Assembly: GCA_963930645.1 (NCBI GenBank)
Contig: OZ005649.1
Location: 39,355,664-39,419,663 of the forward strand
Reading direction: 5' to 3'
From: Salticus scenicus
Lineage: Eukaryota; Arthropoda; Arachnida; Araneae; Salticidae
DNA: 64,000 nt
This document shows positions 50,201 through 59,131 of the stretch, piece by piece. The notes beneath the pieces are model-generated. The model was not told where the DNA came from. It made no database searches and was given only the letters and a program-made list of their open reading frames with translations. The translations under genes were made by a program, and so were the position numbers. Each line of letters starts with the position of its first letter. The first letter of the stretch is position 1.

Positions 50201-50288
50201 AGGTCGTTGTTGCGACATATGGTTTTATGGATGGACATGCTGTCCAGATTACCAGCCTAACTGTTCTATGTTCGGATGTCTATATTAA
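35664..50288 (+). CDS. Gene 2: secreted granulin-domain protein, 250 aa, five coding exons
   Basis: Joining 35664-35683, 38324-38406, 44069-44408, 47721-47941 and 50200-50288 gives 753 nt, 250 residues plus TAA, with GT-AG borders and one frame. A signal peptide with core FLITTALFISCSLVG is followed by three granulin-type modules laid out as in gene 1. Differences from gene 1 are a seven-residue insertion (TQWHGFM) between the last two cysteines of module 1, a different linker before exon 5, and a longer C terminus ending MFGCLY. The linker and half module of exon 4 are nearly unchanged. The protein is probably secreted and disulfide-rich; its function is unknown. It is an intact paralogue, with no stop or frameshift seen. 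Confidence 0.92.
35684..38323. other. Gene 2 intron 1
   Basis: A 2.6-kb intron with long T runs (35,741-35,760 and 36,520-36,550), a family E element (37031-37463) and a TA tract at 38,035-38,060. Nothing else is recognised. Confidence 0.65.
37031..37463 (-). mobile_element. Family E element, 433 bp, without nested insertion
   Basis: TA flanks, start GGGTAAGTGCACCAGTGATT and inverted end GGAGCACCTACCC. Repeated words of the type TTCCAGTAATTGACA or CCAATGTTTGACA fill the centre. It is the reverse-orientation relative of 3450-4528 and shows the empty site of the MITE nested there. Confidence 0.85.
38324..38406 (+). CDS. Gene 2 exon 2: rest of signal peptide
   Basis: The acceptor TTTTTTACAG and the donor TCAA|GTAAGA bound 83 nt. 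The exon encodes KMFLITTALFISCSLVG and a short linker two codons shorter than in gene 1. It ends in phase 1 and completes an Asn codon with exon 3. Confidence 0.9.
40209..41252 (+). mobile_element. Family C element, full length
   Basis: Starts TTTACTTTCTCTTACCC, which also forms a hairpin with GGTAGAGAAAGT, and ends GGGTAAGAGAAAGTCGTGTG then AGTGACACACCAGATTATT. Inside are a GT-rich microsatellite, the word TTCGTGTACAGGG, a C-run/G-run hairpin at 40,670-40,706 and a G-rich stretch near 41,058. No transposase was found. Confidence 0.85.
42325..42537. mobile_element. Palindromic Tc1/mariner-type MITE, 213 bp, copy 1
   Basis: TA flanks, start CAGTCAGTAACAAAAGTCTC and end GAGACTTTTGTTACCGACTG. 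The two halves are complementary almost along their whole length, meeting near TTTTTAGTCAGTCTAAAAAC. Confidence 0.9.
42702..42938. other. G+C-richer segment, open on both strands, origin unknown
   Basis: A sharp local rise in G+C with open frames of 72 codons (plus) and 78 codons (minus). I recognise neither product. Splice borders are not evident. It is probably a fragment of an unidentified repeat or retrosequence. Confidence 0.3.
44069..44408 (+). CDS. Gene 2 exon 3: first granulin module and start of the second
   Basis: The acceptor TTTTATTTTAG and the donor GATACAT|GTAAGT bound 340 nt, 21 more than in gene 1. The extra 21 nt at 44206-44226 keep the frame and widen the last cysteine spacing of module 1 from 6 to 13 residues. 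DGYHCC and DGEHYCP are kept. Module 1 has many amino-acid changes compared with gene 1, while the RSSKLNCPLGTTECAPNKCC stretch is nearly unchanged. Confidence 0.93.
44747..44959. mobile_element. Palindromic Tc1/mariner-type MITE, 213 bp, copy 2
   Basis: TA flanks, start CAGTCGGCATCAAAAGTATA and end CTTTGTTACCGACTG. It has the same length and plan as copy 1 but is more diverged. It is absent from the matching intron of gene 1. Confidence 0.88.
44968..45141. mobile_element. TA-flanked MITE, 174 bp, shared with gene 1
   Basis: Starts CAGTCAAACCTAGTTAACG and ends CGTTAACGAGGTTCGACTG. Its complement aligns along its length with 14775-14934. Confidence 0.85.
45174..46742 (+). mobile_element. Tc1-like transposon relic, 1.57 kb
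   Basis: The ends are 27-bp inverted repeats, CACTCCTTCTCATATTTATA on the left and TATAATTATGAGAAGGAGTG on the right. The left end follows a TA tract. The inside holds a broken transposase gene. The matching gene 1 intron has no copy. Confidence 0.88.
45590..46340 (+). pseudogene. Broken Tc1/Tc3-type transposase gene
   Basis: Fragments in shifting frames recall the family: RDRRLLIPLT (helix-turn-helix part), then FSDEKHFILD followed by a stop and SYWHDLK, then a GAVSTEGRMNL stretch, and FQQD near 46,205. These correspond to conserved blocks around the DDE catalytic residues. Stops and frameshifts separate them, so no functional protein is expected. The family is clear; the exact clade is not. 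Confidence 0.8.
47721..47941 (+). CDS. Gene 2 exon 4: end of module 2 and start of module 3
   Basis: The acceptor ATATTTGTAG and the donor GAAAA|GTGAGA bound 221 nt. It encodes ICDIPGARC, the conserved linker, CPGNDHMCPNHMSCC and KWSCCP. Only about one residue differs from gene 1 before the Pro-rich end, where gene 2 has GKDVLK in place of TTPIG. Confidence 0.93.
47942..50199. other. Gene 2 intron 4
   Basis: A 2.3-kb intron. The segment 49204-49723 repeats the sequence that lies just before exon 4. The rest is A+T-rich with nothing recognised. Confidence 0.65.
49204..49723 (+). repeat. Second copy of the intron sequence upstream of exon 4
   Basis: This stretch aligns with 47048-47620 (shared blocks include TTCATTTGCTA, TTTATTTATCT, TTAAACAGCTTATC and GCGTAACTATATATGCTGAT). 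Similarity stops about 100 bp short of where exon 4 would be, so the exon itself was not copied or has been lost. Confidence 0.8.
50200..50288 (+). CDS. Gene 2 exon 5: C terminus and stop
   Basis: The acceptor CTTTTTTTAG opens an exon encoding KGRCCDIWFYGWTCCPDYQP and then a short tail with two more cysteines, ending in TAA at 50286-50288. The exon runs 10 nt further to a GTAAGT donor. It is four codons longer than in gene 1, with the extra residues between the last CC pair and the final cysteines. Confidence 0.9.
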
Positions 50289-51667
50289 ACATTCGGATGT
50301 AAGTTTAAAACATTTATTAAAATTAATATTTTAATATTCTCTCTCTCTCTCTCTCTCTTTTTTTTTTTTTAAGTACACAGTATTGTTTATTTCTTGAATA
50401 GATAGTGTTGTATCACTACCATTATTACAGTTTTACTTTTTTTAAGTTCCAGAAACGTAACCTACTTATAGAAATGTGTAAAACTGCTACTTCCATTTGA
50501 ATAAAAACAAGTAATATTAAAAAAAGAAAAAGAAAAAAGAAATTAAGTTAATTCCTACTTAGATCGACAAAGAAAATTTTTATTTTAGTTATTTTTTATT
50601 AAATAATTACAAATATTTGAAAAAACTGTATTGTGTCATCCACTACAAGTTTTAAAAAATGTATTTGAACTTGAGTGGGTGAATAAAAAGTATTTTATTA
50701 ATTATTGAAAAATTGAACAAGATATATAAATATATATATATATATATGTAGTAAGAGTGTGAACTAATAGTAGTAACTGAATAATTATAAGATAGAAAAA
50801 ACTTTTTATATACCAAGTTTTAAATTTTCTGATGAATCATAGAGCTCTTATCAATGTGCATAAAAATTTTAAAGTGATAATGACGTCAATTTTTGTGAGA
50901 TGCATAACTCAACTTCTTATAATTTTTTAATATTCACGTTTAATTAAATGTATTTATTTTTATGTCGAAAGAAAATAAACTCGTAAGGTGTTTTTTATTT
51001 TTTGGCAACAATTAAATTATAGCTAATATGGCTAATATTTCAATGGCTCTTTTAACGCTATTAGGATATTATTTTCATATTTTAATTATTTATAAGAAAA
51101 CTAATAAAAATTTCGAAAATGGGACTTTGAAGTATTGTGTTGTCACCGTTTTCTGAGCAATCCTGAAAATTTCAAATTTCTAGCTATTCGGGAAGTTAGT
51201 TAAATATCGATTGCAAGATTTGTACAAGATATATATAGGGAGAGTGTGAACTTATAGTTGGAATTGAAATATAAATCAGTTGGTTTTCTGCATCTATCTA
51301 TTGGTGCAAATAAAACTCAATCGAACAATCTATATATGGGCTATTTTATACAACAAAGAATATACATATATAACGATTTTTATTTATTTATTTTTTATTT
51401 ATTTAATTTGTAAATGTTATATATATTTAGACCATATTTCTATAATATACGGCAAGAAAGAAAAGGATCACTAATGACGAAATATCAGGTCTTTCGGAAA
51501 AATAAATAAATAAATAAAATAAAACATTAATAAATGCAGAACATGTAACAATTATTTCCAGGTTAAATAATGACAATTAGTGGAGGTTAAAAAAATATAC
51601 ACGACTCAGCGCGAAAGCAACAGCGCACTAAAGGGAAACCCGTAGTAAGATATAAATAAATAAATAA

Positions 51668-51702
<35 letters not shown>

Positions 51703-51776
51703 TTGTTCATACAATCTGCTGCACACATAAGAAGTTTAGACCGCTTGTTTGAAAAATGTAATTAAATTCTAAAATT

Positions 51777-52007
51777 GTGTCTCATTCAATTGATAAGGAC
51801 CATTTTCCTGATTTTGAAGGTATTAAAGTTGTTAATATTGGCTACCATAAGTTCTTGGAAGGTTTGCATACTGACAATAAGCCACTTATGATTAACGAAG
51901 CATGCGTAATAGTTCCAGAATGCATAATAGTACCTGACCGTATGCTACTTTTTGATAATTCTTTAATTGAGTGTGTATTTTCGTTTTTCAAAATGCTGCT
52001 TTTGTAG
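51777..52007 (+). other. Unidentified 76-codon open frame
   Basis: The frame includes DKDHFPDFEGIKVVNIGYHK and INEACVIVPECIIVPDRM, with less biased composition than neighbouring random frames. I recognise no family. There is no clear promoter, splice border or poly(A) signal. It may be a fragment of a processed pseudogene or transposon gene. Confidence 0.25.
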
Positions 52008-52209
52008 TGATGAGAAAAAAAGTTTCAATATAATAAAGTTTTTAGTTTTGGTGCATTTAGTTACTATAAATGCTGTCTTGTAGTATTCACCCACATAGTG
52101 AGAATTGTTGCATAGCCGCTCCTTTTTATCCGCCTACATGTACTGAAACACTAAGAGTTCATTAATGTTTCAAAAGGACCCTATCAAATATTCATTTCTG
52201 TAGAATCAC

Positions 52210-52400
52210 TCTGAAAAGAACACGAGATATGACCATCCTGCAAATAATAGAAATCACAGCACATGTGTACCAAATTTCACGCCAATAGCGCTATTTTTGC
52301 GGCCGCTATCGCGCGACAGACAGACACACAGACACAGCCCAAAACCGTTTTGAGTCTCAACAGAGGGCCTCCACTGACGTTTCGGCAATTATGTGTGATG
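52210..52400. mobile_element. Family D fragment
   Basis: ATTTTTGCGGCCGCTATCGCG, a CAGACAGACACACAGAC run, TTTTGAGTCTC and GGCCTCCACTGACGTTTCG match the element at 1376-1795. Confidence 0.75.
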
Positions 52401-52452
52401 ATTCACTAGATTAAAAATCTTACAAAGTAGATTTTCTAAATTAGAATTTTTT

Positions 52453-53446
52453 TTTACTTTCTCTTACCCATAAGGTAGAGAAAGTATTGTTTTTGGGTCA
52501 AATTTTCGAATGCGAATTTTTGTTATATTTACATGTTCTGAGGTCCACTGAATACGAAAATAATTTTTTTAGCAGATGGTCTGTGTGTATGTCTGTGTGT
52601 CTGTGTGTATGTTTGTGTGTGTGTCTGTCTGTTATCAGCATATCTCAAAAACAAATTATGGCAGAAAGTTCAAACTTGGTATTCTAAATGTGTATCATAT
52701 AAGGATGCTACAATGAACTTTTCGTTAAGATCAAGCAAATGGTTCGTGTACAGGGATACACAAAAGTATTCAAATACATTACGTATGGGGGAAATTGCAG
52801 GTAAGTAGAGTTTAACGTCGATAGACGGCACTAAACCGAATGAAACGAATATATATTTTTTGTAATAGAGATAGTCAACAGGTGAAAAAAAAATGTGTGT
52901 GTAGGAGCCTCGCCTACCCCCCCCCCCCGGGGGGAAGTCCCCCCTCGAGGGGAGTAAATTTTCATGATGGGCATCTTTCAAAAGAGCTCGCCAATACCTT
53001 TAAAACGAATGGTTGAACCATCGATCTGCGATAATTTAAAACAAAGTTATCGATTTTTTTTTTTTTTTTTTTTTTTTCTTTTAACGAAATTTTTTTTTTT
53101 TTTTTTTTTTTATATATATATATATATTAAGAAAAAAATGGACTTTTTTTGGATATTTAGTGTTACACTACTTCTCTAATATAGAAATCGTCTGCATTAT
53201 CATAAAATATAATTTTTTTAAATAATAATTTTAATAAATTATTTTTTAAAAACAGAATTATTTTTTAATAGCCCCCCTCACACAGAACTAATTATCATAT
53301 AAAACTCTTCCGAAGCCTAATTTGAATTGTTTAACACAGGTTTACAGAACAGTACTCGTTATCTTACCTCTTAATCTGCAGCCTGTATTTATAGTATTAA
53401 ATTTCAGGGTAAGAAAAAGTCATGTGAGTGACACACTAGATTATTT
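52453..53446 (+). mobile_element. Family C element, full length
   Basis: The same ends and interior order as the copy at 40209, including GTGTACAGGGATACAC, the C-run/G-run hairpin at 52,917-52,955 and CCTCACACAGAACTAATTAT. Long T runs and a TA tract at 53,050-53,126 have expanded inside. Confidence 0.85.
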
Positions 53447-53665
53447 GATATTTTAACTGAATTTGTAAATATCACTATAGTGATCATTTAATCAGTCTTC
53501 CTATCTTGTCAATAAAAAAAATCTTACAAAAGTTATAAGCAATGTTTTGCTATCTTGTTCATATAAAACACTGTTATTATATTTCCTAAGTGTGTTATTT
53601 TTATATGCTTTTATATTTATGCTTATATATATATACACTTTTTTTTTTCTTTTTCAATTTTGTAG

Positions 53666-53825
53666 GTGAAATAGTATGTATTAGTCGGATAAAACCTACA
53701 TAACTGCATATAAGGAAGTTCCAATCGAACAAGACTCTCTCTCTCTCTTTGATTCAATGTAGAATGAGAAAAGTTTTGTAAATTTCAAATAAATATTTTT
53801 GAATAAATTTGCGAACTTCTTTCTT
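53666..53825 (+). other. Gene 2 3' UTR exon (predicted)
   Basis: The acceptor CAATTTTGTAG is followed by GTGAAATAGTATGT, which aligns with the 3' UTR exon of gene 1. Poly(A) signals close it. It is noncoding. Confidence 0.72.
53788..53807 (+). terminator. Gene 2 poly(A) signals
   Basis: AATAAA at 53788-53793 and again at 53802-53807, spaced as in gene 1. Confidence 0.7.
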
Positions 53826-55850
53826 ATTTGAACAATATTTAACTCCTTTTTCTTGAACGCCTTTTTATTTCAGACTATTATTGTTTTATTTTCCACATTA
53901 TGAAGTAAACAAAAACAAAAACAAAAAAAACTTACTACAAATGCTAGCTACTAATGATCGATTTCTAATGTTTTAAGCAATAAACATACCCCATCAATAT
54001 AGGAATGAATGAGGATTTAATGAGTTGGTACTTAGGCGTATCATTGATATAAACAGGTCGAAAAAATATGACAATTTTAGGGACAAAATGTAAAAGTAGT
54101 TTCTTTATTTATTTATTTTATAGTCTGAATTTTTTCTAAGCTTATACAATATGTAAATTAACTATAACCCATGTGATCATCATACAAAACAGCTTTCATA
54201 AACACCGACACCACGTTAAGAAATTCTTTCTTAAAGAAAAATTGCTCCATGTAGCGTCTAGTGACCTAGAGTGGGATTATCTTCAAATAAATATGTTCTA
54301 TTCTAATAAGTAAATTTGACTTTTTAATCGGGAGTACTTTTAGTTACCGACAATAAAACAGCATTGTCGGTAAAAAACTATACATTTTTTCCCTTTCTTC
54401 TCCAGTTTTCTACATAAAAATTTATATTAACTTTCCATTTCTATACAGCATTCTTTCTAAAATAAATATCATGGAATTTTAATAGATTATGGTAAAATTT
54501 AAAATAATTTTGTATAATTTTCCCTTACATTGACGAATGCAGTAGTTATTTCAATTATCCTGCAAATGTATCAACTTTTCATTTCCTTAAAACATGAACT
54601 CTTTTCTTCCAAAATACTTCATCCCTTTAATAATAACATTAAAAAAAAAAAAAAAAAAAAAAAACTTTTAACTCCAGTATATAAAAGTTTATTTTTAATA
54701 TCTTTAATAAATTTCTAAAATGAAAATTCTCTTTCTTTATTTCAGCATTGTACTGTAAGGTTAAAAAAATTTTTGCTTTCAATTATTATTTTTTAATCTT
54801 TAATTTCCCTTGGATATTGTAATTTATGCTTGATGCATTATTTTACTTTCTTTTTAATATATACATAAAGGATTAATTCAAACAATAGCAGGTTAATTTA
54901 TTTTTATTATGGATATATCTCGTAATATTGGAAAGCCTTTCATAATCTATTTTCGAAGCCTAATTACAAATTTTTGATACTTTTTACTTTAATTTTACAT
55001 TAAAAAAAGGGTGGGTTCTTTAAATCATTTTCTATATTGTTCTCACTTTTACAATAAATAAATCAATGATATGTGAAAGTGTTTAATAATTTAAGAATGA
55101 CATTATGTTATTATTTTTTTTTTAAATCATTCACTCACTTATTATCTAACTCACATTCACTTTTACTCTATTTATATCATACAATATTGGAAAATACTTC
55201 TTATGTATAATTATATTATATTATGCGAGTAGTGTATGATTTTACTTTCTTGTTTTTTATATAGTATTCTCTTAATCACTGTCCAACACACTCTCATTTT
55301 TAATAAAAATAATGTCCTCTAATAGGAAGAAGTGTTTTATCATTCGTGAATGATGTATGAATGTTTTTACTCTATGGCATATTTGTCTTATACACGTGTA
55401 CAACAACGTTATTTGTATGCAAAACGTGTGTGTGTAATGCTGCTTCGACATACTATATGGGTGATTCTACAATAAATCTGCACTTTCAAGCCTTATATCA
55501 ATAATATTGAAGTTGGTCTACGGAACATATATCACGGTTATATCTAGACCATAAATTCTACTTCAATAATTTTTAAAGACTTTATCATGAAATTTTTTAT
55601 TTAAAAATTTATGTAGCGAAATTATAGGTTTTCTGTAGAATGATCTATATACATAATCAAAAGAATATCTTTCAGTTTCACTTTCCCTTTCAATAACTAT
55701 ATTCCCTAATATGAAAAGCAATAGATTGACAATCAGCCTTTGTGAACTAATAATTAGTTAAATAATTTTTTCATTCGTTTATAGTGTTTCCCTTGATATT
55801 AATATCAAAGTTATATTGTTTTTAAAATATTTAAAAATCATTACGTCTCG
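53826..55850. other. Downstream flank of gene 2
   Basis: A+T-rich intergenic sequence with an A run at about 54,643-54,664. No gene, transposon end or RNA gene is recognised. Confidence 0.55.
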
Positions 55851-55858
55851 TAGTAAAA

Positions 55859-56234
55859 TTAAATTTTAATCACATTAAAAACTGAGACAGATAATATACA
55901 ATAAAAATATACATTTTAAAATATTAAAAACACAAAAACATAAATTTAACACAAATAATAAAACATAAATTTAACATAAATTTAACATAATTTTAACACA
56001 AATCAACATTTTTCGCCACTTAATGAGGCATGCGCAGTTCCTGATGAATACGTTGTACTCACATAATGAAAGTCTGTTGTTCATCTCAGCATTTGCACTT
56101 GATGTTTTTTACTGATGAGGAGCCTGTAAAAGGCTCGAAACGTTTAAATTTATGTTTTTGTGTTTTTAATATTTTAAAATGTATATTTTTATTGTATATT
56201 ATCTGTCTCAGTTTTTAATGTGATTAAAATTTAA
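55859..56234. mobile_element. Perfect 91-bp inverted repeat around a hammerhead-like motif
   Basis: The arms 55859-55949 and 56144-56234 are exactly complementary by my reading. The 194-bp loop contains short direct repeats (ATAAATTTAACA, 55,950-56,000) and a stem-loop CTGATGA / GAGCC...GGCTC / GAAACG directly before the right arm. It is probably an inverted copy of a retroelement end; noncoding. Confidence 0.8.
56113..56143 (+). ncRNA. Hammerhead-ribozyme-like core (unproven)
   Basis: CTGATGAG, then GAGCC, loop TGTAAAA, GGCTC and GAAACG follows the order of the catalytic core around helix II. One extra G sits between CTGATGAG and the stem. Helix III could form with ACGT upstream near 56,050, but I could not pair helix I. 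Such ribozymes are known from Penelope-like elements and retrozymes. It may be only a remnant. Confidence 0.3.
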
Positions 56235-56710
56235 AGTTATATTGCTTTTTGTTAAAACGCCCTCTTTAGTCATTCGGTACTAATAAGGAACATCCATGAA
56301 TCGTGGCACATCGATTAGGCACATATGTGGCACATGTAGTTAAAAGGTATAAGATACACATTGCACACCCCTAACGATTTATATGAGTGATCACTACTTC
56401 AGAACAGATATATCGGAATTCGAAAGCTACGTTATTCTATTAGATTTTATGACGCCATTTACTTTATCTGGTTTTTTTTTGTTTTTTTTTCAAACTCTAG
56501 TTGTTTATTTATTTAATTCTACTACCAGTATTTCAGTATAACTACTAGTATTTTATTCTAAATATTAGTTTTTGTTTTTCTTCTAGATTTGTGGATTAAT
56601 TGTATTGTGGTAATGATGCAAGATTATTTACATGCTTTCCCGATATTCTAATGTCAAAATTATTTATAAAACTCAATCACAATCTTTCTTTTATAAAAAT
56701 ACAACTTTAT

Positions 56711-58035
56711 TAGTTCCCCATCATACTATAGGTATGGGGAACTTAGGTAATCGTGAAAATTTTCGACCTCGGTTTTTGACTTTTTTACACGTTTTCAGGT
56801 GTGAGGAATCCGAAAATGACAAAATTTGTATGGTGTCTGTTAGTGTGTCAGTGCGTCAGTCCGTTAGTGTGTCAGTGTGTTAGTCCGTTAGTTTGTAAGT
56901 CTGTTAACATGGTATCTCACGAACAAATGATCGCAGAGAGGTCAGATCAATTTTAAAATATTACTTTCGCTACTGGCAAGAACCCTATTCTTTTGCAACA
57001 TTCTAATTTAAAAACTTCGTAAGTTATGAGAAGTTTACGATTTTCTTAACATGGGAGAATAGGACAAAAATCCACTTAAACGTGCATTAAATGGAAACTT
57101 TTTACTGTAAAAATGTCAGACCAGTTTTAAAATATCAGGTTTGATGCCGGAATGAATATTAGCAACTATAAATGTGCTACTTTGAAAATTTCGCAAGTTA
57201 TTGGAAATTTACGAATTTCTTAACATGGCAGTATAGGGCAAAATTTCACATAAACGTCAATTTTGAGAGATATTTTCATCGTAAAGATGTCAGACTACTT
57301 TTGAAATATTATTTAGATCACTGGCATGAATATTAATGACTATGAATTTTCCAATATAAAAATTTCGTAAGTTATTGGAAAATTACGAATTTCTTAACAT
57401 GGCAGCATAGAGCCAAATTTCACATCAACGTCAATCTTGAGGGATATTTTCATGGTAAAGATGTCAAACCACTTTCGAAATATTATGTAGGATACTGGCA
57501 TGAATATCATAGACTATGATTTTTCCAATTTAAAAAATTCGTAAGTTATTTGGAATTTACGATTTACTTAACATGTCAGAATAAGGCAAAATTGAGCATA
57601 AATTTCCATTTTGAGGATCATAAATACATTAGACAACTTCAAAATTACATTTATGATATTTGTTTGAACATGTTTGAATACAAATATTCTAATAGGAAAA
57701 TTTCGTAAATCATTCGTAATTTACGATTTTATCAACATAGCGAAATTGTAAATTTTTCATATAAATATGAATTTTGAGGATTATTGCTTTGGAAATAGTA
57801 GCATGAAAACTAAACAACGGAATTGACCCTGATAAAATAAATTAATAGATTAGAATAAGATATATATCTCGAAGTTAACAGTGGATAGCCTATTAGGCGG
57901 GGATTTCATTCTGTCACTATATCAAGCTTTGGTCAAATTCATTTCTTTTAACGTGATTATAATATGTCTCGCACTAGAAATTTATGAGAACATAAATATG
58001 ATGGGGAACTGAGCAGAGTCCACCTATGCCAACTA
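56711..58035 (+). mobile_element. Family A element, 1.3 kb
   Basis: Starts TAGTTCCCCATCATA and ends TATGATGGGGAACT followed by about 20 bp and AACTA. Inside are a run of GTCAGTCCGTTAG-like words and five units of about 170 bp, each with the hairpin AAATTTCGTAA / TTACGAATTT. No transposase is visible. Confidence 0.85.
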
Positions 58036-58554
58036 GTTTTTCAAGTTACTTTTTAAAACTAATTTTTAAAGAAAGACAAATTTTTCGTTCACTCAATATG
58101 AAAACAATTTTAAGAAATAAATAGAGCTGGAAAATATTTAGAAAAGTCTAATACAAAAATAAAATGACGTTTCAAATTCCAACACAATGACGGCATTTTT
58201 TAACTCCGATATTTCTGTGCAGAAGTAACGATTATTCGTATAACGTGTTAGGGATATACATATTTTGATACCTTTCAATAAATATTATTCGCTCTTTCCT
58301 TTTTTTTCAAAAATAAATCATCGATGTTTTCTACCACATGTGATCTTTGATTTTACGTTTTCCTGTTAATTTTCCCGTAGGATACAAAAGTTTCTGTATA
58401 GAATGCAAACATTTCCTTATGTAACACAATATAAACATTATAATGTTGCTATTGCCCTTAAAGTGATCACGTGTGAAGGGTTTTATGACGTAACACGTTT
58501 AAAATCCATTACCTGTAAAAAAAAATTAAGAACCAGTGTATTGCAGTTTGTAAC
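58036..58554. other. Spacer between family A and a TIR element
   Basis: A+T-rich sequence; the 60-codon open frame starting at 58403 has no recognisable features. Confidence 0.5.
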
Positions 58555-58733
58555 TCGTGACCATAGCTGCCAACATCCTATTTAATATTCCGTAGCACTT
58601 ACTGTTATTAAACTCCTCTTTTTAACATGCTTTTATTAGCTTCACCTGTATGTATGTATGTTTGTATGTTTTTAACCGCTCTGAGAGCAAACAAAAAATT
58701 TATATTGTAAAAAAAGACTTTCCCTATACGTGA

Positions 58734-58801
58734 ACGGCGTGGCGTTGAGGTATAGCTCCGCGCTACGAACCTAAAGGTCTAGCGTTCGATCCCAGTCAAA
58801 G
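58734..58801 (+). tRNA. tRNA-like sequence or SINE head, probably not a functional tRNA
   Basis: TGGCGTTGAGGTA resembles an A box and GCGTTCGATCC a B box, about 30 bp apart. AAAGGTC before the B box resembles a variable region. The anticodon arm is about five bases short and the acceptor ends do not pair, so this is more likely a decayed tRNA or a tRNA-derived SINE. Confidence 0.35.
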
Positions 58802-58872
58802 GAGATTTTTTAAAAATGGTTTATGTTTAATTCTAAATTATTTTAATTAAAGATTTAAATGTATGTAAATAT

Positions 58873-58910
58873 TATGGTGTGTCACTCACACGATTTTCTC
58901 TTACCCTGCA
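58873..58910 (-). mobile_element. Solitary family C end
   Basis: GGTGTGTCACTCACACGA then TTTTCTCTTACCCTG matches the start of the family C copies at 19521 and 22269. The similarity stops after about 45 bp. Confidence 0.65.
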
Positions 58911-59131
58911 TTTTAATACTAAGATAGATATTTTGTGCTTTTTAGTTCACCTATCTATAAAAGCGTGTTCTTTAATTTTTTAAAACTATAATATTATTCT
59001 ACACAGCTTAATTTTACAGGTATTCTCTCCAAATGTAATTACGATAAAAAAAAAAGACTGGTGTGCAAAAAAAGGCACGGATTAACAATACTACAGAATA
59101 TTAATTAGGACGTTGGCAGCTATGCTCGTGA

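Larger units (their letters stand above)
50299..53665. other. Gene 2 intron 5 (3' UTR intron)
   Basis: A 3.4-kb intron with an old open frame at 51777, a family D fragment (52210-52400), a full family C element (52453-53446), CT repeats at 50,340-50,358 and TA tracts near 50,731-50,747 and 51,668-51,703. Confidence 0.7.
58555..59131. mobile_element. Element with inverted ends CATAGCTGCCAAC, about 575 bp
   Basis: CATAGCTGCCAACATCCTA then TTAATATTC on the left and GAATATTAATTAGGACGTTG then GCAGCTATG on the right pair over about 36 bp with a few mismatches. Inside lie the tRNA-like sequence and a family C end (58873-58910). Confidence 0.6.
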
